Below, one piece after another: positions 30,788 to 41,692 of a DNA stretch of 64,000 nucleotides. Within the stretch, counting starts at the first letter, position 1; every line of letters begins with the position of its first letter. The position numbers and the translations under genes were made by a program. The notes beneath the pieces were generated by a model, which had not been told where the DNA came from, ran no database searches, and saw only the letters and a program-made list of their open reading frames with translations. Source of the DNA: Lolium rigidum (taxonomy: Eukaryota; Streptophyta; Magnoliopsida; Poales; Poaceae). The stretch covers positions 210,452,254 to 210,516,253 of the forward strand of contig NC_061509.1 of NCBI RefSeq assembly GCF_022539505.1. Direction: 5' to 3'.

Positions 30788-33700
30788 CTAGACCGCCGTG
30801 GGCGCCTCCCTCAGCAGCTCGTGAAGGTCCTGCTCTGGGAGAACAAAGCCTGGGCGGTGTGTGGCGTCGGCAAGCAGCGCCAGGCCCTGAAGGCTGTCCT
30901 GTGTGAGAGGATTCTGAAACAGGCGGAGGTACTGCGCCTGGATGGCATCGTCGAACTCATCCTCTCTCTGGATTAGCCCGAGCTGCTTGCAGGCGCTCGC
31001 TTGGGCGCGGCGGGAGGCCAGCATGGTGGAGGACTTGGTTGCCGGACGTTCACTTCGCCTGATCGCTGTGTCCATGCAGAGGAGGTGGCGTGGAGTCGTG
31101 CGCTTCTTCTTTGGCTTGGTGTTGGTGGGGAAGCCGAGCAGGGACGGAGAGATCATCCCAAGAAGCTTGCTCATGAGGGAGGTTTTGGGGTCAACCTGCA
31201 GCTGCCCCACTCCCTGGGTGATTCCCTCCATCAAACCTGGGCCGACGAGGTTGGCGTCTCTCAGCGCACGAAGTGCATTGGACTTGAGAGTAACTTCGCA
31301 GAGAGAAGCATCATCGAGATCCTCTGAGGAAGAGTCGGAGAGCGGAGGCGGAGCCGGCCGGGCTGGAGGCGTGGAGAATATGTCCTGTAGCTGCCATCCT
31401 GGCGAGGTGGGCGTGGCCAGCGCCTGCCCGCTGTGAGCTGCGGCGAGGAGCTTCTCCGATCCTCCTAGCGCGTCATCCTCCATGGCAAGGCGCGGCTGCA
31501 GCAGATCGGAAGGAGGCTGCTCCGCTAGCGGCGTCGGATCCTCCTGCCACAGCTCCTGCCATGCCTGAATGGAGGTGCTGTTTGGCACGAACTCAGCGGA
31601 CTGCTCCCCAAAGAATGCGGCCCATTGGTCCACCGCTTGGTGTTCCGGAGGCAAGTGCAGCGGCGATCGCAGGTGCGGAGGAGACAGTGGGTAGTAGGTG
31701 CGCGTGTCGTCCGCTTGGACGTCAGCGATGTTCGCCGACCAACGATCTTCCAAACCCCCGCAACCCAGCCCTGGCTGGGGCCCAGGAAGCCCCTCCCAAG
31801 GGATGAGCGGGGAAGGAGGCGGCGGAATGCAGCTGGTGAAGTGCAACAGGCCAGCAGGGCTGGCAGCGCGCCCCCCGCACCGCCAGGCTTCAGCGTCACC
31901 AAAGGCGACCATGGGCGGGGACGGAAGCGAGACAGCTGCCGGATAGGCAAGGAGACCCGGGGGAGGTGATGGAGTGCAGCCCCAGGCTCGAGAATCGGTC
32001 GGCGTGCGGGACCTGCTCTTGCTTCGACGGCTGGAAGCGCGCGGAGGTGACGGCGCAGCCGCCTGGACGGCGAGCTGATCCTTAGCCGCAACGGAGCGGG
32101 CGGCAGCTGCCCCGATGCTTCGAGAACGATGGCGAGTGGTGTCCCCACGACGGCGTCGGTCTGGGGAACGGCTGTGGCGGCGATCATAGCCCTCATGGTG
32201 ATTGTGGCGCCGCTCCGCGCTCCGGCGCGAGCCTCCAGCGTGGCCCGCAGCATCGCTGTCGCGGCGGTCACCGCGCCTGCTTCCATCGCGCCGGGCATCG
32301 TGGGCGTCGTCTCGATCGTCGTCCCGGCGGCGGCTGTGGCTAGACGGGCCGAGGCGGTCACGGACCGGACGGGTGCGCGGCCCAGGCATGCCATCCTCGA
32401 CGCCAAAGTGCCAGTCCTTGCGGTAGACTAGGGGCCAGAGCACACCCCGGCGACGGCGGCCCTCGTCGATAGGCGAGTAGTCGATGACCTTGTCGAGATG
32501 GATCAGGATCCTGTAGAGCGGTCCGTCACGCCCCTCCTCCGCCGGCGTACCCTCCGGCAGGTCCTGGCGACGCTCCGCTGGTCGGTTGAGGATGGAGTGG
32601 GGCTTGACCTTGGGGATGAGGTCCGGGTCCAGGCACCAGACCCAGACGAAGAGCGCCGCCGTGTTGTCGCGGCGGGTCGAGCGGCGCTCGATCTTGTCGA
32701 GCTCGCATGCGCCTCCCAGCACCGCCTTGATGGTAGGCTCGTCGTCCCACGCATTGAGCGGGAGACACTCCACGGCCAGCCGGCAGTAGAACCGCCAAGT
32801 CTGCGGGCGCCCCCGCGTCGTTGGTGACCAAGTCGTGAGCGTGAAGGAGCCGCGGCGCAGCAGGACAGTGCCTCGCTCCAGGGCCATGTCGCGCTGCCAA
32901 GGCTGATCGAACCTGGCCAGGAAGTCATCCGGGAACGAGGCCGACACGTGGATGTCCTCCCATGGAAACTTCAGCTCTTCCTGTAAGGCCTTGGCGATGG
33001 ACCGAGTACTGATATTGAGCCTTGGGTCGGAGACAAGGATGGCGAGGTGGGTGCGTCTCATGTCGGTGGCGGCGACCTCCATCTCTGGCATGCTCAAGGA
33101 AGAGCTGTACACCTCCCCGGGCCGATTCGACGGGTGCCCAGGCTCGAGCTCCATCTCAAGCCGCCTCCTGGGGGAAGGCATGGCCGCAGCGCTTGCTTGC
33201 GGTTGTCGAGGCGGCGCAGGAGGGAGGGGCCGCGCCGCCGAGGGCACGCCGGGAGCAGCGGAGCGCTTGGAGAGGCAGTCGCGGGCGCGGTGCCCCGGCT
33301 TCTTGCACTCCAGGCAGCGCACGGTATCTTTGCAGTCACAAACGAAGTGGAGGGCGGAAAGGCATCGGAAGCAACGGCCTTTGAAGGGATCCGATTCCGA
33401 CGCCATCTCTCCTCTTGAAGATCTCTGCATCGGAGCAGCACGCGCAGCTCTAGAAGAGGAAGGGTTAATCTTACTCCACCAGAATTTGGGGCGAACGATT
33501 TGCCACTTTCCTTGGGGATCTAGGGGAATCCGCTGCCTTAACTCCTCTTCAGCTCGATTTGGGGCAACGATAATGGAGCGCAGCCGAACGTCCCTGGGAC
33601 GGGCTTGGGCATGGAGGGGAAAGCTCCGGGCCTCGAGCGACGCAGCGGTCCGAGGCTTGTCTCCAGGCTTGAGCGGAGGCGGAGGTGGCAGGAGCACAGC

Positions 33701-34075
33701 GCACGCGGCAGCAGCAGTGCCCAGCCCCGCCGCGGCCGCAGAGCTAGCCTGGTGGCTAGGCGGCGAGGCGCAGCCCGCCCGAGGCGCAGGCGCCATTGAA
33801 GGCGAGGCAGACCCTGACCGGCGCGCAGGGCAGTTAAGCCGGCGGAGCGCTTGTTCCGCAGATCCCGCCAGGATCTCCGGCGAGAGGGATCCGAACTGGA
33901 GATCCAGTCCAGCAAGGACCGGCGCCGAGCTGGGAGACGCCCGCGGCTGCGGGAAGGCAGGGGAGGCCGCCGGCGCGGCGGAAGGGTTGGGGGTGGCAGC
34001 CCCGGCCTGGAACGACCGAGGCGCGGAGGGAGGAGGGGGAAGCTCTCGCTCACTCATCGACCGAGGCGCAATCAT
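30788..34075 (-). CDS. LINE ORF1: nucleic-acid-binding protein, 1095 aa
   Basis: The frame is intact and long for a plant LINE ORF1. Residues 1-230 are Ala/Pro/Ser-rich. Two zinc knuckles of the form CX2CX4HX4C lie at about 235-248 (CFRCLSALHF...) and 254-267 (CLECKKPGHRARDC). A conserved domain follows (LAILVSDPRLN... to VIDYSPI). From about residue 560 to 650 comes an Arg/Asp/Ser-rich stretch with SRRRDDDRDD, RRGDRRD, RRHSRSPDRRRRGD and RHRSRS, like the RS domains of splicing factors. The C-terminus is Pro/Ser-rich and then helical. It probably coats the LINE RNA. The stop lies 286 nt before the ORF2 start. Confidence 0.85.
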   Translation of the reverse strand: MIAPRSMSERELPPPPSAPRSFQAGAATPNPSAAPAASPAFPQPRASPSSAPVLAGLDLQFGSLSPEILAGSAEQALRRLNCPARRSGSASPSMAPAPRAGCASPPSHQASSAAAAGLGTAAAACAVLLPPPPPLKPGDKPRTAASLEARSFPLHAQARPRDVRLRSIIVAPNRAEEELRQRIPLDPQGKWQIVRPKFWWSKINPSSSRAARAAPMQRSSRGEMASESDPFKGRCFRCLSALHFVCDCKDTVRCLECKKPGHRARDCLSKRSAAPGVPSAARPLPPAPPRQPQASAAAMPSPRRRLEMELEPGHPSNRPGEVYSSSLSMPEMEVAATDMRRTHLAILVSDPRLNISTRSIAKALQEELKFPWEDIHVSASFPDDFLARFDQPWQRDMALERGTVLLRRGSFTLTTWSPTTRGRPQTWRFYCRLAVECLPLNAWDDEPTIKAVLGGACELDKIERRSTRRDNTAALFVWVWCLDPDLIPKVKPHSILNRPAERRQDLPEGTPAEEGRDGPLYRILIHLDKVIDYSPIDEGRRRRGVLWPLVYRKDWHFGVEDGMPGPRTRPVRDRLGPSSHSRRRDDDRDDAHDARRDGSRRGDRRDSDAAGHAGGSRRSAERRHNHHEGYDRRHSRSPDRRRRGDTTRHRSRSIGAAAARSVAAKDQLAVQAAAPSPPRASSRRSKSRSRTPTDSRAWGCTPSPPPGLLAYPAAVSLPSPPMVAFGDAEAWRCGGRAASPAGLLHFTSCIPPPPSPLIPWEGLPGPQPGLGCGGLEDRWSANIADVQADDTRTYYPLSPPHLRSPLHLPPEHQAVDQWAAFFGEQSAEFVPNSTSIQAWQELWQEDPTPLAEQPPSDLLQPRLAMEDDALGGSEKLLAAAHSGQALATPTSPGWQLQDIFSTPPARPAPPPLSDSSSEDLDDASLCEVTLKSNALRALRDANLVGPGLMEGITQGVGQLQVDPKTSLMSKLLGMISPSLLGFPTNTKPKKKRTTPRHLLCMDTAIRRSERPATKSSTMLASRRAQASACKQLGLIQREDEFDDAIQAQYLRLFQNPLTQDSLQGLALLADATHRPGFVLPEQDLHELLREAPTAV

Positions 34076-34158
34076 ACCTGGAATGGATGCTCTGTGCCTC
34101 GGACGGTCATTCTGATGGAATAAATTTTTTTTTTTTTTGACCAGTGGATTTTATCACC

Positions 34159-34169
34159 CATACGAACTT
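34159..34169. repeat. LINE target-site duplication, right copy
   Basis: It is an exact copy of 26800-26810 (CATACGAACTT) and joins the LINE 5' end to the unique 3' flank of the glycosyltransferase gene. Confidence 0.85.
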
Positions 34170-34640
34170 ATAGATAGGACCCAGTGAAAGAACGAAATAT
34201 GGTTCCAGACTTCCAGTTGGCCTTTGCTTATGCTGGAAGTGGAGTGTGCACAGCTTACCTCGAATCTACTGGTATCTTCACCTTTCCTAAGGTCACGAAG
34301 ATACTTAAATTTATTGTCACTTCTTTTGATTGTGCTCGTCATGGCACACTTAATCTGCAATTTTGATAATCGTTTAGCAAAAGAAACACTAACGGGCTAT
34401 CTCATCCACAGTCAGTGCATGCTACATTTTGCTAGTTGGTATATCATGTTCAGATTTGAATGGCTACAATGTCGAAAACACACGCAGCACTAGCAGAGTT
34501 CTTCTAGACTAACGCTCAGTGTGCAGCTACTAGACATCCAAGTACTATTACTATCTTACAGGTATGGGAATACAGGAGAAGAGAACTGAAATTTTATCAC
34601 CTATGCAATTCTGTCTATTTGAGTAAATGAATGAATGGAT
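34170..34640 (-). other. 3' flank of the glycosyltransferase gene
   Basis: This AT-rich stretch probably holds the 3' untranslated region and polyadenylation site. Short frames here have no domain. No repeat is recognised. Confidence 0.5.
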
Positions 34641-36509
34641 TTATACTTGGCTGAACTCCCAGTCATTGCACACACCCACGTCTATGGTCATCGTCTTGTT
34701 CCTCTCGCCTTCTTTCCTCGGAGAGGACAGCACCCTGCAACAATTCCTCATCGGCGACTGCAAGTTCCGGTAGATTAGCAGTCAGTACTACTAACATCAA
34801 TGGCAGGACTGGTGTAATAACAATGCTTTGACCATTGAAATCTGAATTCGGAATAGAAGGAAATTCTGAGTTCACATAACAAGACAGAGCACGGTGAAGA
34901 TTACCCGGTCCCATAACCCGGGGTCAGGCTTCTTGAGCACGATGATGGTGTCCAGCAGCGCGTCCGGGTCGGCGATATTCCACCGGCACGGCGGTCGTAG
35001 CTCGTTGCGGTGGCGCCACCGCTGGTACCTCGTCACGGTGGTCTCCCCTGTGCGCACCACCGTGCGGCGCGCCGACGCCAGGTAGTACAGCGCCGGTTTC
35101 TCGCACTGGTTGCGAGCCAGGGGCCTCGTGTTGAACGCGTGCGACTTGTAGTCCGCGCGCCGGTACCAGTTGAGGAACGTCCGCGCCGGCATCTCCATCT
35201 CCCGCGCCGGCATCACGCCCCTCGCCACCGTCACCACGAACCCCCACGCCACCGACACCGTCCACCGGTTGGCCGCGTCATAGCATATCGACTGCTGCAT
35301 CACGCCCGCCGAGTCCAGCATCACCGGCCCGTCGAACAGCCTCCGCAGCGCCGCCTGGCGCGACCGCACGTTGGGGAACAGCGGCCGCACCACGTCGAGG
35401 TGGTGCAGCGACACGAGCGGCGCCACCGGGTGGGCGGCGAGGAGGCCCAGGAGGTCCCCGTACACGTCGTACTGGTGGAACCCCGCGTGCCTCGTGAGCG
35501 GCACGCCCAACTCGGCCATGCACGCCTGGATCCGGTCGTCGCTGCCGTAGAGCGACGGGTACCGGCGGATGCAGGCGTCCTGCATCCGCTCCAGCCTCGC
35601 CGCCAGAGGCTGGCTGATGGCGAAACCGCCGCCGCCAAACGCCATCCCGTACGAGAAGAAGATGTTCTGCAGGTGGCTCTCGGAGGGGGAGCCGATGTAG
35701 TAGGGCTGCCGGTGGTCGAGCCTCCCGAGAACGGCGAGGAGGTTGTCCGGGAGGAAGATCGTGTCATCGTCGCCCATGACGAACCAGCGCACGTCTGGGA
35801 GCCCGAGGCGGAATGTCTCGGAGACGATGCGGGAGATGCGGATCGCGGAGCGGTGGCCGCGACGGTGCGTGTAGGGGAAACCGGAGGTGTCCGAGGAGAT
35901 CTTGATGGCCGGCAGCCCCGCCGGCACGCTAGACTCCCGCACGCCGTGGTCCAGCCACACGAACCCTCGCATGCCCGAGTTAGGGCGCCACCAGATCTTG
36001 ATGTACTCCTTCCGCTTATCCCACAGGCGCGCCGACGCCGCGATGCCGAACACCACGTGCTGCAGCGTCGTTGCTGTCGTTGACACCGTGGCCGTGGCGG
36101 GTGCCGGAGGCGGCCTCGCCGTGGGCACCGTGACTGTGGCGGGTGGCTGCGGCGGTGCCTTCGCCAATACCGTGATCGTGGCGGGTGGCGGCGGTGTCGT
36201 CGCCCTCAACACCGTGATCGTGGCGGGTGGCGGCGGTATCGTCGCCCTCAACACCGTTACCGTGGCAGGTGGAGGCGGCGGTGGCGTCGACGAGGTATTT
36301 TTGTGGGTGGTGACGTGGGAGAAGGAGGCGGTGGCGACAACGCGACCAAGATCAGGGGGGCAGGATGGTGTGGAGGAGAGGATGGCGTGGAGGGCGTAGA
36401 GAATGTACATGACGGTGAGAGGGAAAAGCAAGAGGAGGATGTAACGGAGGAAGGAGGTCGCCAGGGTCTCCTTGCCGCCGCCGGGGCCTGCCCCGGCGGC
36501 GGCCTTCAT
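34641..36509 (-). CDS. GT31-like glycosyltransferase (DUF604 family), two exons
   Basis: Exon 1 is 36509-34905 (535 codons) and exon 2 is 34757-34641 (38 codons and stop), split by a 147-bp GTAATC...TTGCAG intron in phase 0, giving 573 residues. Reading exon 1 through the donor gives a false end at 34872. Exon 2 supplies SPMRNCCRVLSS and TMTIDVGVCNDWEF, the conserved end of this family. Residues 20-45 are one membrane span, as expected for a Golgi type II protein. Residues 82-148 are a Pro-rich stem made of 14-residue repeats. The catalytic part starts near 150, with MGDDDTIF at 245-252 as the metal-binding D-D-D, and includes FGGGGFAIS and YGSDDRIQACMAELGV. The sugar donor and acceptor cannot be told. 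The start has MKAAAGAGPGGG with no upstream in-frame alternative needed. Confidence 0.88.
36068..36266 (-). repeat. 42-bp minisatellite in the glycosyltransferase stem
   Basis: Between four and five units of 14 codons are read as ATVTVLRATIPPPP, ATITVLRATTPPPP, ATITVLAKAPPQPP and ATVTVPTARPPPAP, then a partial ATATVSTTATT. The unit length keeps the frame, so changes in copy number would change only stem length. Confidence 0.85.
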
Positions 36510-36930
36510 TGTCCGCGCCGTCTCCGGACGCCGTTACATCTATCCTCCCCTGCCCGTTCTGATGATCCTCGTAGCCGCCGTCGTTGTCGGCTTCTCTGGA
36601 GGCGGGCGGCGAAATGGATCGTATTCGTTGGGAGAAATTAAGCGAGAGAAATTTTGACGGGAGAACAAGCCGGGATCGAGCTCGCCGGGATTGCGGGCTC
36701 TGCCGCGCGCGTCGTTGGGATGAGCGGTTCAGCTCCTCGTCTCCGTTCATTTCAGCAATTTTCTCTCTTCTTGTTGCGGCCGCTGTGCTTTGCGTGCCTG
36801 CCAGCGTGCGCGCATGGATCGGATGCTATCGTGTATTGTGGAGGTGGGTTTAGTTTCTTGGGCCGATTCATCAGTCCAATCGACGGTCTCTGTTGTCCGG
36901 TGAATTCGACGGCACACAGCGCCAGTCACA
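36510..36930 (-). promoter_or_regulatory. Upstream region of the glycosyltransferase gene
   Basis: This GC-rich leader-like DNA runs up to the poly(A) end of a retroposon fragment at 36931. I see no clear TATA box. Frames on the plus strand here and across the gene look like GC shadows. Confidence 0.4.
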
Positions 36931-37572
36931 ATTTTTTTTTTAAAAGACAATATATTAAGCTAGCAAGGCAGCCTCATTAAACGCCTTCCAGTCCCTTAGG
37001 TACCCTGGTAAAGAAAAGTACGCGTCTGAAACTTGCTGCTCCACTCAAAATTCCGTTACATCGTTCATGAGTTTTATCTAAGAGAAAGCTAGGGGTTCAT
37101 CGACTCAATTAGAAGATAATTCATGAGAGAAACTAAACCTAGCTAACTCCCTCCCGGGCGGCGGCGGAGGATCTACCCACCCCGCTCCGAGCAGCCTCCC
37201 CCGGACCGCCGCACCTCAGCTGCCGCTGCTGCCGGCCTCGGCCCCGGCCCCGACCCTGGCCATGGCCCCGGCTCCGGCCCCGGACCGGCCACAGCCCCGG
37301 CCCCGGCCTCGGCCACGGCGGCGGTGGCGGCGCCACTTCCGTCGAACGACGAGGGGGAGGAGAGGGTTTCCACGGTGGCGTCCCATGGGAGGTGATGAGG
37401 CGCCGGTGGAGGAAGTCGGGCGGCACGGCTACTTGGCCGGGGCCTGATGTTCTCCTTCGGTAGCCATGGAGGATTCGGCGGAGCGGTGGCGGCCTCCGCC
37501 CCCGCTGACGGTTCAGCGGTGGTACGCATGATCCGCGTCGCCGTCTTCTTCCCTGGTGATCCGGCAGGAGGG
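36931..37572 (-). mobile_element. Poly(A)-ended retroposon fragment
   Basis: On the minus strand, a GC-rich part (about 37510-37140, with GGCCCC-type low-complexity runs and an Ala/Pro/Gly-rich frame) is followed by an AT-rich tail. The tail holds a TTTCAGACGCGTACTTTTC...GTTTAATGAGGC stretch like that of 21399-21475, and ends in CTTTT(A)10 at 36931. That order suggests a truncated LINE or retroposed transcript. It is cut on its 5' side by the Athila-like LTR at 37573, so its start and target duplication are not visible. Confidence 0.5.
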
Positions 37573-39162
37573 TGATGGCGTGTACAGCACACGTCCGTTG
37601 GGAACCCCAAGAGGAAGGTATGATGCGCACAGTAGCAAGTTTTCCCTCAGAAAGAAACCAAGGTTTATCGAACCAGGAGGAGCCAAGAAGCACGTTGAAG
37701 GTTGATGGCGGCGGGATGTAGTGCGGCGCAACACCGGAGATTCCGGCGCCAACGTGGAACCTGCACAACACAACCAAAGTACTTTGCCCCAACGAAACAG
37801 CGAGGTTGTCAATCTCACCGGCTTGCTGTAACAAAGGATTAGATGTATAGTGTGGATGATGATTGTTTGCAAAGAACAGTAGAACAATAGCAGCATATTT
37901 GTATTTCATATGTAAAGAATGGACCGGGGTCCACAGTTCACTAGAGGTGTCTCTCCCATAAGATAAATAGCATGTTGGGTGAACAAATTACAGTCGGGCA
38001 ATTGACAAATAGAGAGGGTATAACAATGCACATACATGACATGATGAATATTGTGAGATTTAATTGGGCATTACGACAAAGTACATAGACCGCTATCCAG
38101 ACATGCATCTATGCCTAAAAAGTCCACCTTCGAGGTTATCATCCGAACCCCTTCCAGCATTAAGTTGTAAAACAACGGACAATTGCATTAAGTATGGTGC
38201 GTAATGTAATCAATAACTACATCCTCGGACATAGCACCAATGTTTTATCCCTAGTGGCAACAAGACATCCACAACCTTAGAACTTTCTCGTCATCGTCCC
38301 GCATTTAATGGAGGCATGAACCCACTATCGAGCATAAATACTCCCTCTTGGAGTTAAGAGAAAAAACTTGGCCAGAGCCTCTACTAATAACGGAGAGCAT
38401 GCAAGATCATAAACAACACATAGGTAATAGATTGATAATCAACATAACATAGTATTCTCTATCCATCGGATCCCGACAAACACAACATATAGAATTACGG
38501 ATAGATGATCTTGATCATGTTAGGCAGCTCACAAGATCCGACAATGAAGCACATGAGGAGAAGACAACCATCTAGCTACTGCTATGGACCCATAGTCCAG
38601 GGGTGAACTACTCACTCATCACTCCGGAGGTGACCATGGCGGTGAAGAGTCCTCCGGGAGATGAATCCCCTCTCCGGCAGGGTGCCGGAGGTGATCTCCA
38701 GAATCCCCGAGATGGGATTGGCGGCGGCGGCGTCTCGCAAGGTTTTCCGTATCGTGGCTCTCGGTACCGGGGGTTTCGCGACGAAGGCTTTAAGTAGGCG
38801 GAAGGGCGACGCGGGGGCCACACGAGGGCCCCACACGCCGTGGCCGCGCGGCCAAGGGCCAGGCCGCGCCGCCCTGTTGTGTCGGCGCCTCGTGGCCCCA
38901 CTTCCTTTCCCCTCGGTCTTCCGGAAGCTTCGTGCAAAAATAGGACCCCGGGCGTTGATTTCGTCCAATTCCGAGAATATTTCTTTACTAGGATTTCGAA
39001 ACCAAAAACAGCAGAAAACATCAACTGGCTCTTCGGCATCTCGTTAATAGGTTAGTGCCGGAAAATGCATAAATACGACATATAATGTGTATAAAACATG
39101 TAGATATCATCAATAATGTGGCATGGAACATAAGAATATATCGATACGTCGGAGACGTATCA
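37573..39162 (-). repeat. 3' LTR of element A
   Basis: Read on the minus strand it starts TGATACGTCTCCGACGTATC at 39162 and ends CACGCCATCA at 37573, 1590 bp. A purine tract, ACTAAGCTTGGGGATGC, abuts it, preceded by a CCTGCTCG-GGA-CGAGCAGG inverted repeat at 39181-39199. Confidence 0.9.
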
Positions 39163-41692
39163 GCATCCCCAAGCTTAGTTCCTGCTCGTCCCGAGCAGGT
39201 AAATGATAACAAAGATAATTTCTAGAGTGACATGCCATCATAACCTTGATCATACTATTGTAAACATATGTAATGAATGCAGCGACCAAAACAATGGTAA
39301 TGACATGAGTAAACAACTGAATCATAAAGCAAAGACTTTTCATGAATAGTACTTAAAGACAAGCATCAATAAGTCTTGCATAAGAGTTAACTCATAAAGC
39401 AATGATTCAAAGTAAAGGTATTGAAGCAACACAAAGGAAGATTAAGTTTCAGCGGTTGCTTTCAACTTATAACATGTATATCTCATGGATAATTGTCAAC
39501 ATAGAGTAATATAACAAGTGCAATATGCAAGTATGTAGGAATCAATGCACAGTTCACACAAGTGTTTGCTTCTTGAGGTGGAGAGAGATAGGTGAACTGA
39601 CTCAACATAAAAGTAAAAGAAAGGCCTTCAAAGAGGAAAGCATCGATTGCTATATTTGTGCTAGAGCTTTTATTTTGAAAACAAGAAACAATTTTGTCAA
39701 CGGTAGTAATAAATCATATGTGTCATGTAAATTATATCTTACAAGTTGCAAGCCTCATGCATAGTATACTAATAGTGCCCGCACCTTGTCCTAATTAGCT
39801 TGGACTACCGGGATCATCGCAATACACATGTTTTAACCAAGTGTCACAAAGTGGTACCTCCATGCCGCTTGTACAAAGGTCTAAGGAGAAAGCTCGCATT
39901 TTGGATTTCTCGCTTTTGATTATTCTCAACTTAGACATTCATACCGGGACAACATGGACAACAGATAATGGACTCCTCTTTAATGCATAAGCATGTAGCA
40001 ACAATTAGTGTTCTCATATGAGATTGAGGATATATGTCCAAAACTGAAACTTCCACCATGGTTCATGGCTTTAGTTAGCGGCCCAATGTTCTTCTCTAAC
40101 AATATGCATGCTCTAACAATTAAAGTGGTAGATCTCCCTTACTTCAGACAAGACGGACATGCATAGCAACTCACATGATATTCAACAAAGAGTAGTTGAT
40201 GGCGTCCCCAGAAAACATGGTTATCGCACAACAAGCAACTTAATAAGAGATAAAGTGCATAAGTACATATTCAATACCACAATAGTTTTTAAGCTATTTG
40301 TCCCATGAGCTATATATTGCAAAGGTAAAGAATGGAAATTTTAAAGGTAGCACTCAAACAATTTACTTTGGAATGGCGGAGAAATACCATGTAGTAGGTA
40401 GGTATGGTGGACACAAATGGCATAGTGGTTGGCTCAAGGATTTTGGATGCATGAGAAGTATTCCCTCTCGATACAAGGTTTGGGCTAGCAAGGTTATTTG
40501 AAACAAACACAAGGATGAACCGGTGCAGCAAAACTCACATAAAAGACATATTGTAAACATTATAAGACTCTACACCGTCTTCCTTGTTGTTCAAAACTCA
40601 ATACTAGAAATTATCTAGACTTTAGAGAGACCAAATATGCAAACCAAATTTAGCAAGCTCTAGGTGTTTCTTCATTAGTGGGTGCAAAGTATATGATGCA
40701 AGAGCTTAAACATGAGCACAACAATTGCCAAGTATCAAATTATTCAAGACATTTTAGAATTACTACATGTAGCATTTCCCAATTCCAACCATGTAACAAT
40801 TTAACGAAGAAGATTCAACCTTCGCCATGAATACTATGAGTAAAGCCTAAGGACATATTTGTCCATATGCAACAGCGGAGCGTGTCTCTCTCCCACACAA
40901 TGAATGCTAGGATCCATTTTATTCAAACAAAACAAAAACAAAAACAAACCAACGCTCCAAGCAAAGTACATAAGATGTGATGGAATAAAAATATAGTTTC
41001 AGGGGAGGAACCTGATAATGTTGTCGATGAAGAAGGGTATGCCTTGGGCATCCCCAAGCTTAGACGCTTGAGTCTTCTTAGAATATGCAGGGGTGAACCA
41101 CCGGGGCATCCCCAAGCTTAGAGCTTTCACTCTCCTTGATCATATTGCATCATTCTCCTCTCTTGATCCTTGAAAACTTCCTCCACACCAAACTCGTAAC
41201 AATTCATTAGAGGGTTAGTGCACAATAAAAATTAACATGTTCAGAGGTGACATAATCATTCTTAACACTTCTGGACATTGCATAAAGCTACTGGACATTA
41301 ATGGAACAAAGAAATTCATCCACCATAGCAAAAGAGGCAATGCGAAATAAACGGCAGAATCTGTCAAAACAGAACAGTCCGTAAAGATGGATTTTATTGA
41401 GGCACCAGACTTGCTCAAATGAAAATGCCCAAATTGAATGAAAGTTGCGTACATATCTGAGGATCACGCACGTAAATTGGCATATTTTTCTGAGCTACCT
41501 ACAGAGAGGCAGGTCGAAATTCGTGACAGCAAAGAAATCTGTTACTCCGCAGTAATCCAAATCTAGTATGAACCTTACTATCAAAGACTTTACTTGGCAC
41601 AACAAAGCACAAAACTAAGATAAGGAGAGGTTGCTACAGTAGTAAACAACTTCCAAGACTCAAATATAAAACAAAAATACTGTAGTAAAAAC
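39163..41692 (-). other. Non-coding internal tail of element A
   Basis: About 2.5 kb has no protein domain and is colinear with 46672-49002 and 51664-54181 on the other strand. Two more copies of the CTAAGCTTGGGGATGCC motif lie near 41050 and 41110. This tail occupies the place of pol in an autonomous Athila element. Confidence 0.7.

Larger units (their letters stand above)
26811..34158 (-). mobile_element. Near-complete L1-type LINE, 7.35 kb
   Basis: It has two long frames in the order ORF1, ORF2 on the minus strand, a 3' untranslated region ending in AAAATAAAA, and an exact 11-bp target duplication on both sides. The nick inferred on the plus strand, CTT/ATAG, fits the usual T-rich/A cut of L1-type endonucleases. 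The 5' leader is short (about 83 nt) and holds an A14 run (T14 on the plus strand at 34125-34138). ORF1 is intact. ORF2 has lost its last part by a frameshift. It sits about 470 bp past the stop of the glycosyltransferase gene. Confidence 0.92.

Noticed and set aside
32952..34115. 387-codon plus-strand frame opposite LINE ORF1
   Set aside because: It lies across a GC-rich gene with intact domains on the other strand; its residues are low-complexity Gly/Arg/Ala/Ser with no motif. It is a shadow.
34125..34138. T14 run taken as the 3' poly(A) end of a second element or as the LINE 5' boundary
   Set aside because: The exact 11-bp target duplication lies outside it, so it is treated as part of the LINE insertion.
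34872..34904. Glycosyltransferase ending at the stop at 34872
   Set aside because: The last ten residues (VIFTVLCLVM) are intron read-through; a downstream exon supplies the conserved family ending.
35010..36083. 357-codon plus-strand frame opposite the glycosyltransferase
   Set aside because: It is Arg/His/Pro-rich with no domain and lies exactly over the catalytic exon. GC-rich third positions explain it.
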